Under the pieces are notes generated by a model. That model did not search any database. It had not been told where the DNA came from and worked only from the letters and a program-made list of their open reading frames with translations. Made by a program: the position numbers and the translations under genes. A stretch of 64,000 nucleotides of DNA from Paenarthrobacter nicotinovorans (GTDB lineage: Bacteria; Actinomycetota; Actinomycetes; Actinomycetales; Micrococcaceae). Of this stretch, positions 56,750 through 64,000 are shown in pieces; positions within the stretch are counted from its first letter, which is position 1; the number at the start of each line of letters is the position of its first letter. The DNA lies in NCBI RefSeq assembly GCF_007670255.1, contig NZ_SZVS01000008.1, positions 1-64,000 on the forward strand. Reading direction: 5' to 3'.

Positions 56750-58585
56750 TTGGCTCACCTGCTCGGCGGCGAAAACCTCACCGTTTCGTTCGCGACCCGC
56801 ACTGTCCTCGACGGCGTCACCCTCGGTTTGGAGGATGGCGACCGGATTGGCATGGTGGGCCGCAACGGTGACGGCAAATCCACGCTCATGCGGCTGCTTG
56901 CCATGCGCTCGACCCCGGATTCAGGCCGGGTCACCAAGCGCGGTGACGTCACCGTGGGCTATCTGGACCAGGCTGACGTACTCGACGGCGACCTGACGGT
57001 AGGCGCTGCCATCGTTGGCGACCGCGCCGACCACGAATGGGCTGCCAACCCCAAGATCCGCGAGGTCATGGGCGGACTGGTTGGTGATGTCGACTGGCAC
57101 GCCAACGTGCACTCGTTGTCAGGCGGCCAGAAGCGGCGCGTTGCCTTGGCGAAGCTGCTCATCGAAGACCACGACGTCATAATGCTGGACGAGCCCACCA
57201 ACCACCTCGACGTCGAAGGCGTCGCCTGGCTGGCGCGCCACCTCAAGTCGCGCTGGCGCGCCAACCAGGGTGCTTTCCTGGTGGTCACCCACGACCGCTG
57301 GTTCCTTGACGAAGTCTGCAACTACACCTGGGAAGTCCACGACGCCATGGTGGACATGTTCGACGGCGGTTACGCCGCCTACGTTCTGGCCCGGGCCGAG
57401 CGTGACCGCATGGCCGCCGTCGTCGAAAACAAGCGCCAGCAACTCGTCAAGAAGGAACTTGCCTGGCTGCGGCGCGGTGCGCCCGCCCGGACGGCAAAGC
57501 CGAAATTCCGGATCGAAGCTGCCAATGAGCTCATCTCTGATGTTCCGGAGCCACGCGACTCGGTGGCGCTGAGCAAGATGGCGACGGCACGTCTGGGCAA
57601 GGACGTTCTGGACCTTGAAAATGTGACCCTGGATTTCCAGGGCGGCGAGTCCGGGCAGAAGCTCTTCGACAACATCACCCTGCGCCTGGCACCGGGGGAG
57701 CGCCTCGGGCTGGTTGGCGTCAACGGCGCAGGTAAGTCCACCCTGCTGAAGCTGCTCAACGGGGAGATCCAGCCGACGTCGGGCAAGGTCAAGCGCGGCA
57801 AAACAGTGGTTACTGCTGTCCTGACGCAGGACGTGAAGGAGCTCGACGAAGTATCGGACCTGCGGGTCATCGAAGTGATCGAGCGCGAAAAGCGGTCCTT
57901 CAGCGTTGGCGGCAAGGAATTCACCGCCGGCCAGCTGGTTGAGCAACTCGGATTCACGAAGGAAAAGCAGTGGACGCCGGTCGCGGACCTCTCCGGTGGT
58001 GAACGACGCCGGCTCCAGCTGCTTCGCCTGCTGGTGGGGGAGCCGAACGTCCTCATGCTCGACGAGCCCACCAACGACCTCGACACCGACACCCTTGCCG
58101 CTGTTGAGGACGTCCTGGACGGCTGGCCCGGGACCCTGGTTGTGGTCAGTCACGACCGCTACCTCCTGGAGCGCGTCACCGACCACCAGATGGCGTTGTT
58201 GGGCGACGGAAAGCTCCGCGGGCTGCCCGGCGGTGTGGATCAGTACCTCGAGCTGCGTGAGGCCGCGTTGGCCTCCGGCGCAGTGTTGGGTGGCTCCACG
58301 GCTCCGACGGCGGCCAGCGGATCCGAAGGTGCGGGCTCCGCCGCGCAGTCCGGGGCCAGCGAAGCCGAGAAGCGGGAAGCCCGGAAGGACCTCAACAGGA
58401 TCGACCGGCAACTCGGGAAGCTGGCGCAGCAGGAGGAGAAGCTCCACACCCAGATGGCAGCGAAGTCCGAATCCGGCGACTTCGATGCCCTGAGCGAGCT
58501 CAACGTCAAGCTTCGGGAGCTGCTCGACGAGAAAGAGGGACTCGAGCTGGAGTGGCTCGAAGCTGCAGAGGTCCTGGGCGAGTAG
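56750..58585 (+). CDS. ABC-F family ATPase
   Basis: Translation-factor-like ABC protein with two nucleotide-binding domains and no membrane part. 611 aa. NBD1: Walker A GRNGDGKST (37-45), LSGGQKRRVALAKLL, MLDEPTNHLD; NBD2: GVNGAGKST, LSGGERRRLQLLRLL, MLDEPTNDLD. A linker (residues about 215-270) and a C-terminal coiled coil (about 535-605) as in Uup. Resistance (ARE-type) or Uup-like housekeeping both possible; the syntenic position suggests housekeeping. TTG start; the ribosome site is weak (GAAAG). Confidence 0.9.
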   Translation: MAHLLGGENLTVSFATRTVLDGVTLGLEDGDRIGMVGRNGDGKSTLMRLLAMRSTPDSGRVTKRGDVTVGYLDQADVLDGDLTVGAAIVGDRADHEWAANPKIREVMGGLVGDVDWHANVHSLSGGQKRRVALAKLLIEDHDVIMLDEPTNHLDVEGVAWLARHLKSRWRANQGAFLVVTHDRWFLDEVCNYTWEVHDAMVDMFDGGYAAYVLARAERDRMAAVVENKRQQLVKKELAWLRRGAPARTAKPKFRIEAANELISDVPEPRDSVALSKMATARLGKDVLDLENVTLDFQGGESGQKLFDNITLRLAPGERLGLVGVNGAGKSTLLKLLNGEIQPTSGKVKRGKTVVTAVLTQDVKELDEVSDLRVIEVIEREKRSFSVGGKEFTAGQLVEQLGFTKEKQWTPVADLSGGERRRLQLLRLLVGEPNVLMLDEPTNDLDTDTLAAVEDVLDGWPGTLVVVSHDRYLLERVTDHQMALLGDGKLRGLPGGVDQYLELREAALASGAVLGGSTAPTAASGSEGAGSAAQSGASEAEKREARKDLNRIDRQLGKLAQQEEKLHTQMAAKSESGDFDALSELNVKLRELLDEKEGLELEWLEAAEVLGE

Positions 58586-58593
58586 TCCCAACC

Positions 58594-58709
58594 CTCACTC
58601 ACGTCCCCCGGGTTTGGTGTGGACGCTCGCTCACGTCCCCCGGGTTTGGCGTGGACGCTCGCTCACATCCCCCGGGTTTGGTGCCGACGCTCGTTCACAT
58701 TCCCGAGCG
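58594..58709. repeat. 32-bp tandem repeat, 3.6 copies
   Basis: Copies at 58594-58625, 58626-58657, 58658-58689 and a partial 58690-58709; core CTCGCTCACGTCCCCCGGGT followed by TTGGCGTGGACG. Three to six substitutions between copies. Lies between the convergent ABC-F and VOC genes. The CCCGGG centres are palindromic. No spacer-like unique sequence, so not CRISPR. Confidence 0.85.
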
Positions 58710-58710
58710 C

Positions 58711-59112
58711 TTACGCCCCGGGTTCGTAGCCGATCAGCCAATGCAGGCCGTATCGGTCGATGACCTGTCCGTCCGAGGCGCCCCACGGTTTGGGCGCCAA
58801 CGGGTCAACGATCCGGCCGTCGTCGGCGAGCTTGTCGAACCACTCGTGCAGAAGCGGAGGTTCCGCGGCGCCGAGGAGGGAGAGCATGGCCCCTTCCATA
58901 TGGACCGACTTTTCCCCGTTGGCGGCATCGGAACCCATCAACGCCACGACGCCGTTGAGAACGCCGTGGGCGATGGCATCGGAAGGTCCGTCGTCGCGCC
59001 CGAAATCCGCGTAGGAGTGCAACGATAGTTCGCCTCCAAAGACGTCCGCGTAAAAGCTGAGGGCCTCGCGCGCCGTGCCAGGAAAGCTGAGGTAGAGCTG
59101 GGGTGCTGTCAT
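58711..59112 (-). CDS. VOC family protein (PhnB/glyoxalase-like)
   Basis: 133 aa, one beta-alpha-beta-beta-beta pair set. APQLYLSFPGTAREALSFYADVFGGELSLHSYADF is typical of PhnB-like VOC proteins, which share the fold of 3-demethylubiquinone methyltransferase-like and glyoxalase families. Function unknown. ATG at 59112 with AGGA seven nt upstream; a GTG at 59118 would add two residues. Flanked on both sides by 32-bp tandem repeats. Confidence 0.85.
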   Translation of the reverse strand: MTAPQLYLSFPGTAREALSFYADVFGGELSLHSYADFGRDDGPSDAIAHGVLNGVVALMGSDAANGEKSVHMEGAMLSLLGAAEPPLLHEWFDKLADDGRIVDPLAPKPWGASDGQVIDRYGLHWLIGYEPGA

Positions 59113-59153
59113 GCGCACATCCTACTCATGCCGGAAATTGCACCAGGTGACGC

Positions 59154-59239
59154 GGTGGGTTGTGAGTGAGGGTTTGGCTCAATGTGGTGGGTTGTGAGTG
59201 AGGGATTGGCTCAATGTGGTGGGTTGTGAGTGAGGGTTT
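59154..59239. repeat. 32-bp tandem repeat, 2.7 copies
   Basis: Copies at 59154-59185, 59186-59217 and partial 59218-59239, differing at one base; core GGTGGGTTGTGAGTGAGGGT then TTGGCTCAATGT. The last partial copy runs into the last codon and stop of the TetR gene. On the opposite strand it reads ACCCTCACTCAC, which is also found at the first copy of the repeat at 58594. Confidence 0.85.
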
Positions 59240-59924
59240 AGCCCTCCGAACGCAGCTCCGGTTCCTTTTGCAAGCCGGTCAGTCCGTTCCAGGCAAGGTT
59301 GACCAAGTGTGCCGCTACAGCGCGCTTGTCGGGTTCACGGCTGTCGAGCCACCACTGCCCGGTCATGGCAACCATTCCCACCAACATCTGGGCGTACATG
59401 GCGCCGTCGGCCGCGCTGAAGCCGCGGCGTGCGAACTCGTCCGAGAGCAAATGTTCCACGCGGGCGGTGACGTGGGAGAGCAGGGTGGAGAAGGCGCCTT
59501 CGGGCTGCGAGGGCGGGGCGTCACGCATAAGGATCCGGAAGCCGTCAGTGCGGTCCTCGATGTAGCCAAGGAGGGCCAAGGCCGCGCGCTCCACCAGGAC
59601 GCGGGGCTTGGCCTCGGTGCTGAGGGCCTCCGTGATGGAGTCCAGAAGGATCCGGAATTCGGTCTCCACAACCTGCCGGTACAGGCCTTCCTTGGAACCG
59701 AAGTGTTCGTAGATCACCGGTTTGGAAACGCCCGCGGACGCAGCGATTTCCTCGATGGTGGTGCCATCCAGGCCGCGGGCGGAGAACAACGCCCTGCCGA
59801 TGCCGATCAACTGTGACTTGCGCTGCTGACCGGTCATCCGGATCCGCACCTGCTGGCCGTTGGAGCCGTGGTCCAACGGGGCGGACGTGCCCTCAGGCCG
59901 GGAAAGTTCAGTGCGCTTGCTCAC
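59238..59924 (-). CDS. TetR/AcrR family regulator
   Basis: 228 aa. HTH at about 40-82 (TTIEEIAASAGVSKPVIYEHFGSKEGLY); a helical ligand domain follows. GTG at 59924 lies six nt after CATGAT (59931-59936), suggesting a leaderless mRNA. The ATG at codon 30 (MTGQQRKSQL) starts the conserved part and is an alternative. Matches the TetR gene next to glmU in mycobacteria (Rv1019). No operator visible that would tell its target. Ends within the tandem repeat. Confidence 0.88.
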   Translation of the reverse strand: MSKRTELSRPEGTSAPLDHGSNGQQVRIRMTGQQRKSQLIGIGRALFSARGLDGTTIEEIAASAGVSKPVIYEHFGSKEGLYRQVVETEFRILLDSITEALSTEAKPRVLVERAALALLGYIEDRTDGFRILMRDAPPSQPEGAFSTLLSHVTARVEHLLSDEFARRGFSAADGAMYAQMLVGMVAMTGQWWLDSREPDKRAVAAHLVNLAWNGLTGLQKEPELRSEG

Positions 59925-60113
59925 CTGACCATCATGCCGCAGATGCCGTGCCGGGCGGGTGAAGGCGCCGTGCGATGGTGCGTCGCGAAGGGTTTGCCGG
60001 TGGGCCAAGTCGCGAAGCACGCAATGGTCATGGCAAACTAGTTTCTTGTGTGTGGAACCCGGTACTCCGGGAGACCCTCCGGGCCGTTGGTCCGAAGGAG
60101 GAGCCACACACGG

Positions 60114-60185
60114 TCCGCTCTGGTGTAACGGCAGCACCCCGGCCTTTGGAGCCGTGGAGTATAGGTTCGAATCCTATGGGCGGAA
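60114..60185 (+). tRNA. tRNA-Gln(TTG)
   Basis: 72-nt cloverleaf. Acceptor TCCGCTC (60114-60120) pairs with GGGCGGA (60178-60184), discriminator A; D arm GTG/CAC; anticodon loop CTTTGGA with TTG at 60146-60148; T arm ATAGG-TTCGAAT-CCTAT. The top pair of the anticodon stem (C-T) does not pair, otherwise all stems are sound. CCA is not encoded. Reads CAA and, by wobble, CAG codons. Confidence 0.93.
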
Positions 60186-60308
60186 CGGTCGGAAAACGCG
60201 CTCCTTCTCTGTACCTGTGACGGCTCTAACGGTGCCTGGGTCCATTGTTGGATGGCAGCGATCCGAAGCCGGGTTACCCGGGACATACAGAGCAAGGAGA
60301 GCCAGTAC

Positions 60309-61808
60309 GTGAGCCCCGAAACCAACGGTCCCGCAGCGGTGATCGTCTTGGCCGCAGGCGCCGGAACGCGCATGAAGTCGCGCACTCCCAAGATCCTCCA
60401 CGAAATCGGCGGCCGGTCAATGGTTGGCCACGCTCTCCTCGCAGCCCGCGCCATCAACCCCGCAAAGCTCGCGCTGGTTGTGCGCCACGAGCGTGACCGG
60501 GTGGCCGAGCACGTTTCGGCACTGGACCCCGAAGCTCTGATCGTTGACCAGGACGAGATCCCCGGCACCGGACGCGCGGTGGAAGTAGCCCTGAACGCGC
60601 TCGACGCCGAAGCCCCCCTCACCGGCACAGTCGTGGTCACCTACGGCGACGTTCCCCTCCTGACCGGTGAACTGCTGGCCGAACTGGTTGCCACGCACGA
60701 GTCCGAAGCCAACGCCGTAACGGTCCTCACCGCCGTCCTGGACGAAGCCACCGGCTATGGCCGCATCCTGCGTGCCGAAGACGGTACCGTGACGGGCATC
60801 CGCGAACACAAGGACGCAAGCGACGCCGAGCGCAGCATCCGCGAAGTCAATTCCGGTATCTACGCCTTCGACGCCGCTGTCCTGCGCAAGGCACTCGAAA
60901 GCGTTACGACGGATAACGCCCAGGGTGAGATGTACCTCACCGATGTCCTCGGATTGGCGCGCGACGCCGGTGGCCGGGTCGCCGCCGTCGTGACTGAAGA
61001 CCGCTGGCAGGTTGAGGGCGCCAACGACCGCATCCAGCTTTCGGCGCTGGGCGCCGAGCACAACCGCCGCATCATCGAAGCCTGGATGCGTGCCGGCGTG
61101 ACTGTGGTGGATCCCGCCACCACCTGGATCGACTCCACCGTCACCCTTGACGAGGACGTCCGCCTCCTGCCTAATACGCAACTGCACGGTTCCACCACGG
61201 TGGCCAGGGACGCTGTCGTCGGACCTGACACGACCCTCACCGACGTGAACGTCGGCGAAGGCGCGAAGGTGGTCCGCACCCACGGATCGGGTTCCACGAT
61301 CGGTGCGAAGGCAACCGTAGGTCCGTTCACCTACCTCCGGCCGGGCACGGTCCTGGGCGAGACCGGCAAGATCGGTGCGTTCTACGAGACCAAGAATGTG
61401 ACCATCGGCCGGGGCTCGAAGCTCTCCCACCTGGGATACGCCGGCGACGCCGAAATCGGCGAAGACACCAACATCGGTTGCGGAAACATCACCGCAAATT
61501 ACGACGGCGAGAAGAAGCACCGCACGGTGATCGGCTCGGGCGTCCGCACAGGTTCGAACACGGTCTTCGTCGCTCCCGTCACAGTCGGCGACGGCGCGTA
61601 CAGCGGCGCCGGGGCAGTGATCCGCAAGGACGTTCCCGCTGGGGCCCTTGCCGTCAGCCTCGCAGCCCAGCGCAACGCCGAAGGTTGGGTCATCGCCAAC
61701 CGTCCGGGCAGCGGCTCCGCCAAGCTGGCCGAAGCAGCGCAAGAGCTGACCTCCACCTCCACCTCCACACAATCCCCGGCAACCACAGAAGAAGGCAATC
61801 AGGCATGA
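60309..61808 (+). CDS. glmU: Bifunctional UDP-N-acetylglucosamine pyrophosphorylase / GlcN-1-P acetyltransferase
   Basis: Last two steps to UDP-GlcNAc, the precursor of peptidoglycan. 499 aa. N-terminal Rossmann-like uridylyltransferase with LAAGAGTRMKSRTPK (14-28); C-terminal left-handed beta helix with hexapeptide repeats (VGPFTYLRPGTVLG, IGEDTNIGCGNITANYDG) and a Ser/Thr tail. I use GTG at 60309, eight nt after AAGGAG; an ATG at 60252 lacks a site. Stop overlaps the prs start. 124 bp after tRNA-Gln. Confidence 0.97.
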   Translation: MSPETNGPAAVIVLAAGAGTRMKSRTPKILHEIGGRSMVGHALLAARAINPAKLALVVRHERDRVAEHVSALDPEALIVDQDEIPGTGRAVEVALNALDAEAPLTGTVVVTYGDVPLLTGELLAELVATHESEANAVTVLTAVLDEATGYGRILRAEDGTVTGIREHKDASDAERSIREVNSGIYAFDAAVLRKALESVTTDNAQGEMYLTDVLGLARDAGGRVAAVVTEDRWQVEGANDRIQLSALGAEHNRRIIEAWMRAGVTVVDPATTWIDSTVTLDEDVRLLPNTQLHGSTTVARDAVVGPDTTLTDVNVGEGAKVVRTHGSGSTIGAKATVGPFTYLRPGTVLGETGKIGAFYETKNVTIGRGSKLSHLGYAGDAEIGEDTNIGCGNITANYDGEKKHRTVIGSGVRTGSNTVFVAPVTVGDGAYSGAGAVIRKDVPAGALAVSLAAQRNAEGWVIANRPGSGSAKLAEAAQELTSTSTSTQSPATTEEGNQA

Positions 61809-62785
61809 GCGAAATTACCGCACACGGCGAGAAGAAACTGATTCTCGCCGCCGGAAGGGCGCATCCGGAGCTGGCGCAGGAAATCGCGAAGGAGCTGGAG
61901 ACCGAGCTCCTGCCCATCGACGCCTACGACTTCGCCAACGGTGAGATCTACGTCCGTTCGGCCGAGAGCGTGCGAGGCACTGATGCCTTCGTCATCCAGG
62001 CCCACCCGGCACCGCTGAACAACTGGCTCATGGAGCAGTTGATCATGATCGACTCCCTCAAGCGCGCCTCCGCCAAGAGGATCACGGTCGTATCCCCGTT
62101 CTACCCGTACTCCCGCCAGGACAAGAAGGGCCGCGGCCGCGAGCCCATCTCCGCCCGACTGGTTGCCGACCTCTACAAGACCGCTGGCGCCGATCGCATC
62201 ATGTCCGTGGACCTGCACACCTCGCAGATCCAGGGCTTCTTCGACGGTCCCGTCGACCACCTGATGGCCATCCCGCTGCTGGCTGACTACATCCGCACCA
62301 AGGTTGAAGCAGACAACATCACGGTGGTTTCCCCTGATACCGGACGTGTCCGCGTGGCCGAGCAGTGGGCCGAACGCCTGGGCGGCGCCCCGCTCGCGTT
62401 CGTGCACAAGAGCCGTGACCTCACCGTGCCCAACCAGGCCGTCTCCAAGACGGTTGTGGGCCAGGTGGAAGGACGTACCTGCGTTCTGATCGACGACATG
62501 ATCGACACCGGCGGAACCATCTCCGGCGCAGTCCAGGTCCTGAAGAACGCCGGTGCCAAAGACGTCATCATCGCCTGCACCCACGCAGTCTTCTCCGACC
62601 CCGCGGCGCAGCGCCTCGCTGACTCGGGTGCCCGCGAAGTTGTTGTCACCAACACCCTGCCGATCCCGGCTGAGAAGCGCTTCCCGTCGCTCACCGTGTT
62701 GTCGATCGCGCCTTTGATCGCGCGCGCCATCCGCGAAGTGTTCGACGACGGTTCGGTCACCAGCCTGTTCGACGGCAAGGCCTGA
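61805..62785 (+). CDS. prs: Ribose-phosphate pyrophosphokinase
   Basis: Makes PRPP from ribose 5-phosphate and ATP for nucleotides, His and Trp. 326 aa, class I. ATP-binding flexible loop, FANGEIYVR, the DLHTSQIQGFFDGPVDHL metal-binding segment and the PRPP motif VLIDDMIDTGGTI. ATG overlaps the glmU stop (ATGA), so the two are coupled. Ends at a terminator at 62805-62847. Confidence 0.97.
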   Translation: MSEITAHGEKKLILAAGRAHPELAQEIAKELETELLPIDAYDFANGEIYVRSAESVRGTDAFVIQAHPAPLNNWLMEQLIMIDSLKRASAKRITVVSPFYPYSRQDKKGRGREPISARLVADLYKTAGADRIMSVDLHTSQIQGFFDGPVDHLMAIPLLADYIRTKVEADNITVVSPDTGRVRVAEQWAERLGGAPLAFVHKSRDLTVPNQAVSKTVVGQVEGRTCVLIDDMIDTGGTISGAVQVLKNAGAKDVIIACTHAVFSDPAAQRLADSGAREVVVTNTLPIPAEKRFPSLTVLSIAPLIARAIREVFDDGSVTSLFDGKA

Positions 62786-62804
62786 CTCCATCTGAGCTGA
62801 GCTG

Positions 62805-62847
62805 AAACGGGCCATCCGCCACCTTCGGGCGCGTGGGTGGCCCGTTT
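62805..62847 (+). terminator. Terminator of glmU-prs
   Basis: AAACGGGCCA (62805-62814) pairs perfectly with TGGCCCGTTT (62838-62847); a T run follows at once. The long loop contains GCCACC-type inner pairing. Confidence 0.8.
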
Positions 62848-62881
62848 TGCACCCGTTTTCTCCGAATGCAGGCAGCGCTGG

Positions 62882-63105
62882 TAGACTCTTGGGGATACCT
62901 TGGCGAGGGAGAGCACATCCGGTCCGCGTTTCGTGGACCAGGGTTGCGGGTCTCCGTTATCGACTGGGTCTGCATCTCCTTCAACACAGGCGGAACGGCT
63001 GCAACCGGCCGTGCTCAGCCGGGCGTCGAAGGTCTCCAGACCTCCGCCCTTGCTGATAGACCAGCCCGGACACCGACCGGGCGCCACAGTAATCAAGGAG
63101 TACAC
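62882..63105 (+). promoter_or_regulatory. Promoter and long leader of rplY
   Basis: TAGACT (62882-62887) is the best -10; the mRNA would then start near 62894 and carry about 210 nt before rplY. The leader holds a hairpin: GGGCG (63021-63025) with CGCCC (63045-63049), enclosing AGGTCT (63030-63035) with AGACCT (63038-63043). Ribosomal-protein leaders often bind their own product; that is inference here. The rest shows no gene. Confidence 0.5.
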
Positions 63106-63684
63106 ATGTCTGAGCAGAAGCTCACCGCAGAACTGCGCACCGAATTCGGCAAGGGCTACGCCCGCCGTGCACGCATGGCCGGCCAGATCCCGGCTGTCAT
63201 CTACGGCCACGGTGCAGAGCCGATCCACGTCAACCTGCCGGCCAAGGCCACCACGCTGGCTGTCCGCGTTTCCAACGCCCTCCTGGCGATCGACGTCGAC
63301 GGCGAGCAGCACCTGACGCTGGTCAAGGACATCCAGCGCGACCCGGTAAAGCAGATCATCGAGCACGTTGACCTGCAGACCGTCCAGGCCGGCGAGAAGG
63401 TAACCGTTGACGTTGCCATCCACGTGACCGGCGAAGTTGCTCCGGGCGCCGTCGCGACCCTCGAGGCCACCACCATCTCCCTGGAGGCCGAGGCAACCCA
63501 CGTTCCCACCGCCGTCGAGGTTGACATCGAAGGCCGCAAGGCCGGCGAGAACGTCCACGCTTCGGACCTCGTCCTGCCGAAGGGTTCCACCCTGCTCGCC
63601 GACGCTGAGACCCTGGTTGTCCGCGTTGCCGAGGAAGCCGCAGCTGAAGAAGCCGAGGAATCCGAGGAAGCAGCTGCCGAGTAG
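63106..63684 (+). CDS. rplY: 50S ribosomal protein bL25, CTC type
   Basis: Binds 5S rRNA. 192 aa: an N-terminal L25 domain (about 1-95, RTEFGKGYARRARMAGQIPAVIYGHG) plus the TL5/CTC C-terminal beta domain (about 96-180) and an acidic Glu/Ala tail. ATG with AAGGAG five nt upstream. The CTC form is a general-stress protein in Bacillus. Followed by a terminator. Confidence 0.96.
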   Translation: MSEQKLTAELRTEFGKGYARRARMAGQIPAVIYGHGAEPIHVNLPAKATTLAVRVSNALLAIDVDGEQHLTLVKDIQRDPVKQIIEHVDLQTVQAGEKVTVDVAIHVTGEVAPGAVATLEATTISLEAEATHVPTAVEVDIEGRKAGENVHASDLVLPKGSTLLADAETLVVRVAEEAAAEEAEESEEAAAE

Positions 63685-63713
63685 TCTTTGACTGCTTGAG
63701 GCTGATGCCTTTG

Positions 63714-63752
63714 AGTGGCCGGGTCCCTTGGGGTCCGGCCACTTTCCTTTTT
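63714..63752 (+). terminator. Terminator of rplY
   Basis: AGTGGCCGG (63714-63722) pairs with CCGGCCACT (63735-63743), then TTCCTTTTT. Clear intrinsic terminator. Confidence 0.88.
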
Positions 63753-63804
63753 CCATGACGCCCTTATCTTCGCTGCGTCGCACAACGTTTCCTAGGATGA
63801 GACC

Positions 63805-64000
63805 ATGACTGACACCTGGCTGATTGTCGGCCTCGGCAACCCCGGCAGTGAGTACAGCAACAACAGGCACAATGTGGGCCAAATGGTGCTGGATGAACTG
63901 GCCTCCCGCATGGGTGGGAAATTCAAGGCCCACAAAACGCGCGCCCAGGTAGTGGAGGGCCGCCTTGGTCTTGGCGGCCCCCGCGTGGTGCTCGCCAAGC
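63805..64000 (+). CDS. pth: Peptidyl-tRNA hydrolase, 5' part only
   Basis: Frees tRNA from peptidyl-tRNA released by stalled ribosomes. The first 65 residues are in the window: [32 protein letters not shown] with the catalytic His in NRHNVG and the Asn of GNPG. ATG lies six nt after TAGGAT (63793-63798), so leaderless. The gene continues past the right edge. In mycobacteria pth and rplY are also neighbours (Rv1014c/Rv1015c). Confidence 0.95.
   Translation, partial: MTDTWLIVGLGNPGSEYSNNRHNVGQMVLDELASRMGGKFKAHKTRAQVVEGRLGLGGPRVVLAK

Noticed and set aside
58594..58709. Possible CRISPR array
   Set aside because: Repeats are directly adjacent with no spacers, and no cas gene is in the window.

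Overview
The window is chromosomal DNA of a high-GC Gram-positive actinobacterium. Protein character (mycothiol S-conjugate amidase Mca, WhiB2, RpfB, DUF4307/DUF4245/DUF3499, TIGR03089) and gene order point to the Micrococcales, most likely an Arthrobacter or Paenarthrobacter type. It is dense, mostly housekeeping sequence with short intergenic gaps, GTG starts, and many genes whose start codon lies only 6-8 nt after a TANNNT -10 hexamer (leaderless mRNAs). The left edge carries the end of an insertion sequence.

Layout. (1) 0.2-15.1 kb: greA, DUF4307, mca, small membrane protein, TrhA/hemolysin III, short-chain cis-prenyltransferase, PIN-PhoH ATPase, then a less conserved stretch (GNAT, hypothetical, prepilin peptidase, NUDIX, MFS pump with its TetR), then fumC, beta-carbonic anhydrase, DUF4245, glpX. 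From memory this follows M. tuberculosis Rv1080c-Rv1100. (2) 15.5-31.6 kb: a leftward operon purK-purE-LCP ligase-manA-FemAB transferase, then GtrA, TIGR03089, whiB2, a giant GT2 membrane glycosyltransferase, DUF5719, a zincin-like protein, DUF3499, Trm112 and ahcY; this follows Rv3248c-Rv3277 and joins cell-envelope assembly to purine and methyl-cycle genes. (3) 31.7-37.2 kb: L,D-transpeptidase, Cys-cluster/pentapeptide protein, divergent RDD and SpoIIM membrane proteins, and a DUF1461/Lit-like membrane protein. (4) 37.3-40.3 kb: a translationally coupled two-gene cassette of unknown function (134-aa protein + 855-aa DUF4132 protein) bounded upstream by a strong terminator; this is the most accessory-looking part. 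(5) 40.3-64 kb: PMT-FadD-PH-like operon, rsmI, gabD, the MoxR-DUF58-transglutaminase operon, tatD, rpfB, rsmA, ispE, ABC-F, VOC, TetR, tRNA-Gln, glmU, prs, rplY and the start of pth; this follows Rv1002c-Rv1019.

Together the genes cover envelope building and remodelling (PMT, LCP, FemAB, L,D-transpeptidase, RpfB, GlmU, GT2), isoprenoid supply (IspE, cis-prenyltransferase), rRNA/ribosome maintenance (RsmI, RsmA, bL25, Pth), central metabolism (FumC, GlpX, GabD, carbonic anhydrase), purine/PRPP metabolism and thiol detoxification.

I see no phage, CRISPR array, restriction system or secondary-metabolite cluster. The items most worth a second look are the DUF4132 cassette, the Lit-like protein, the palindromes over the trhA and whiB2 promoters, structured leaders before phoH and rpfB, and two 32-bp-period tandem repeats around the VOC gene.
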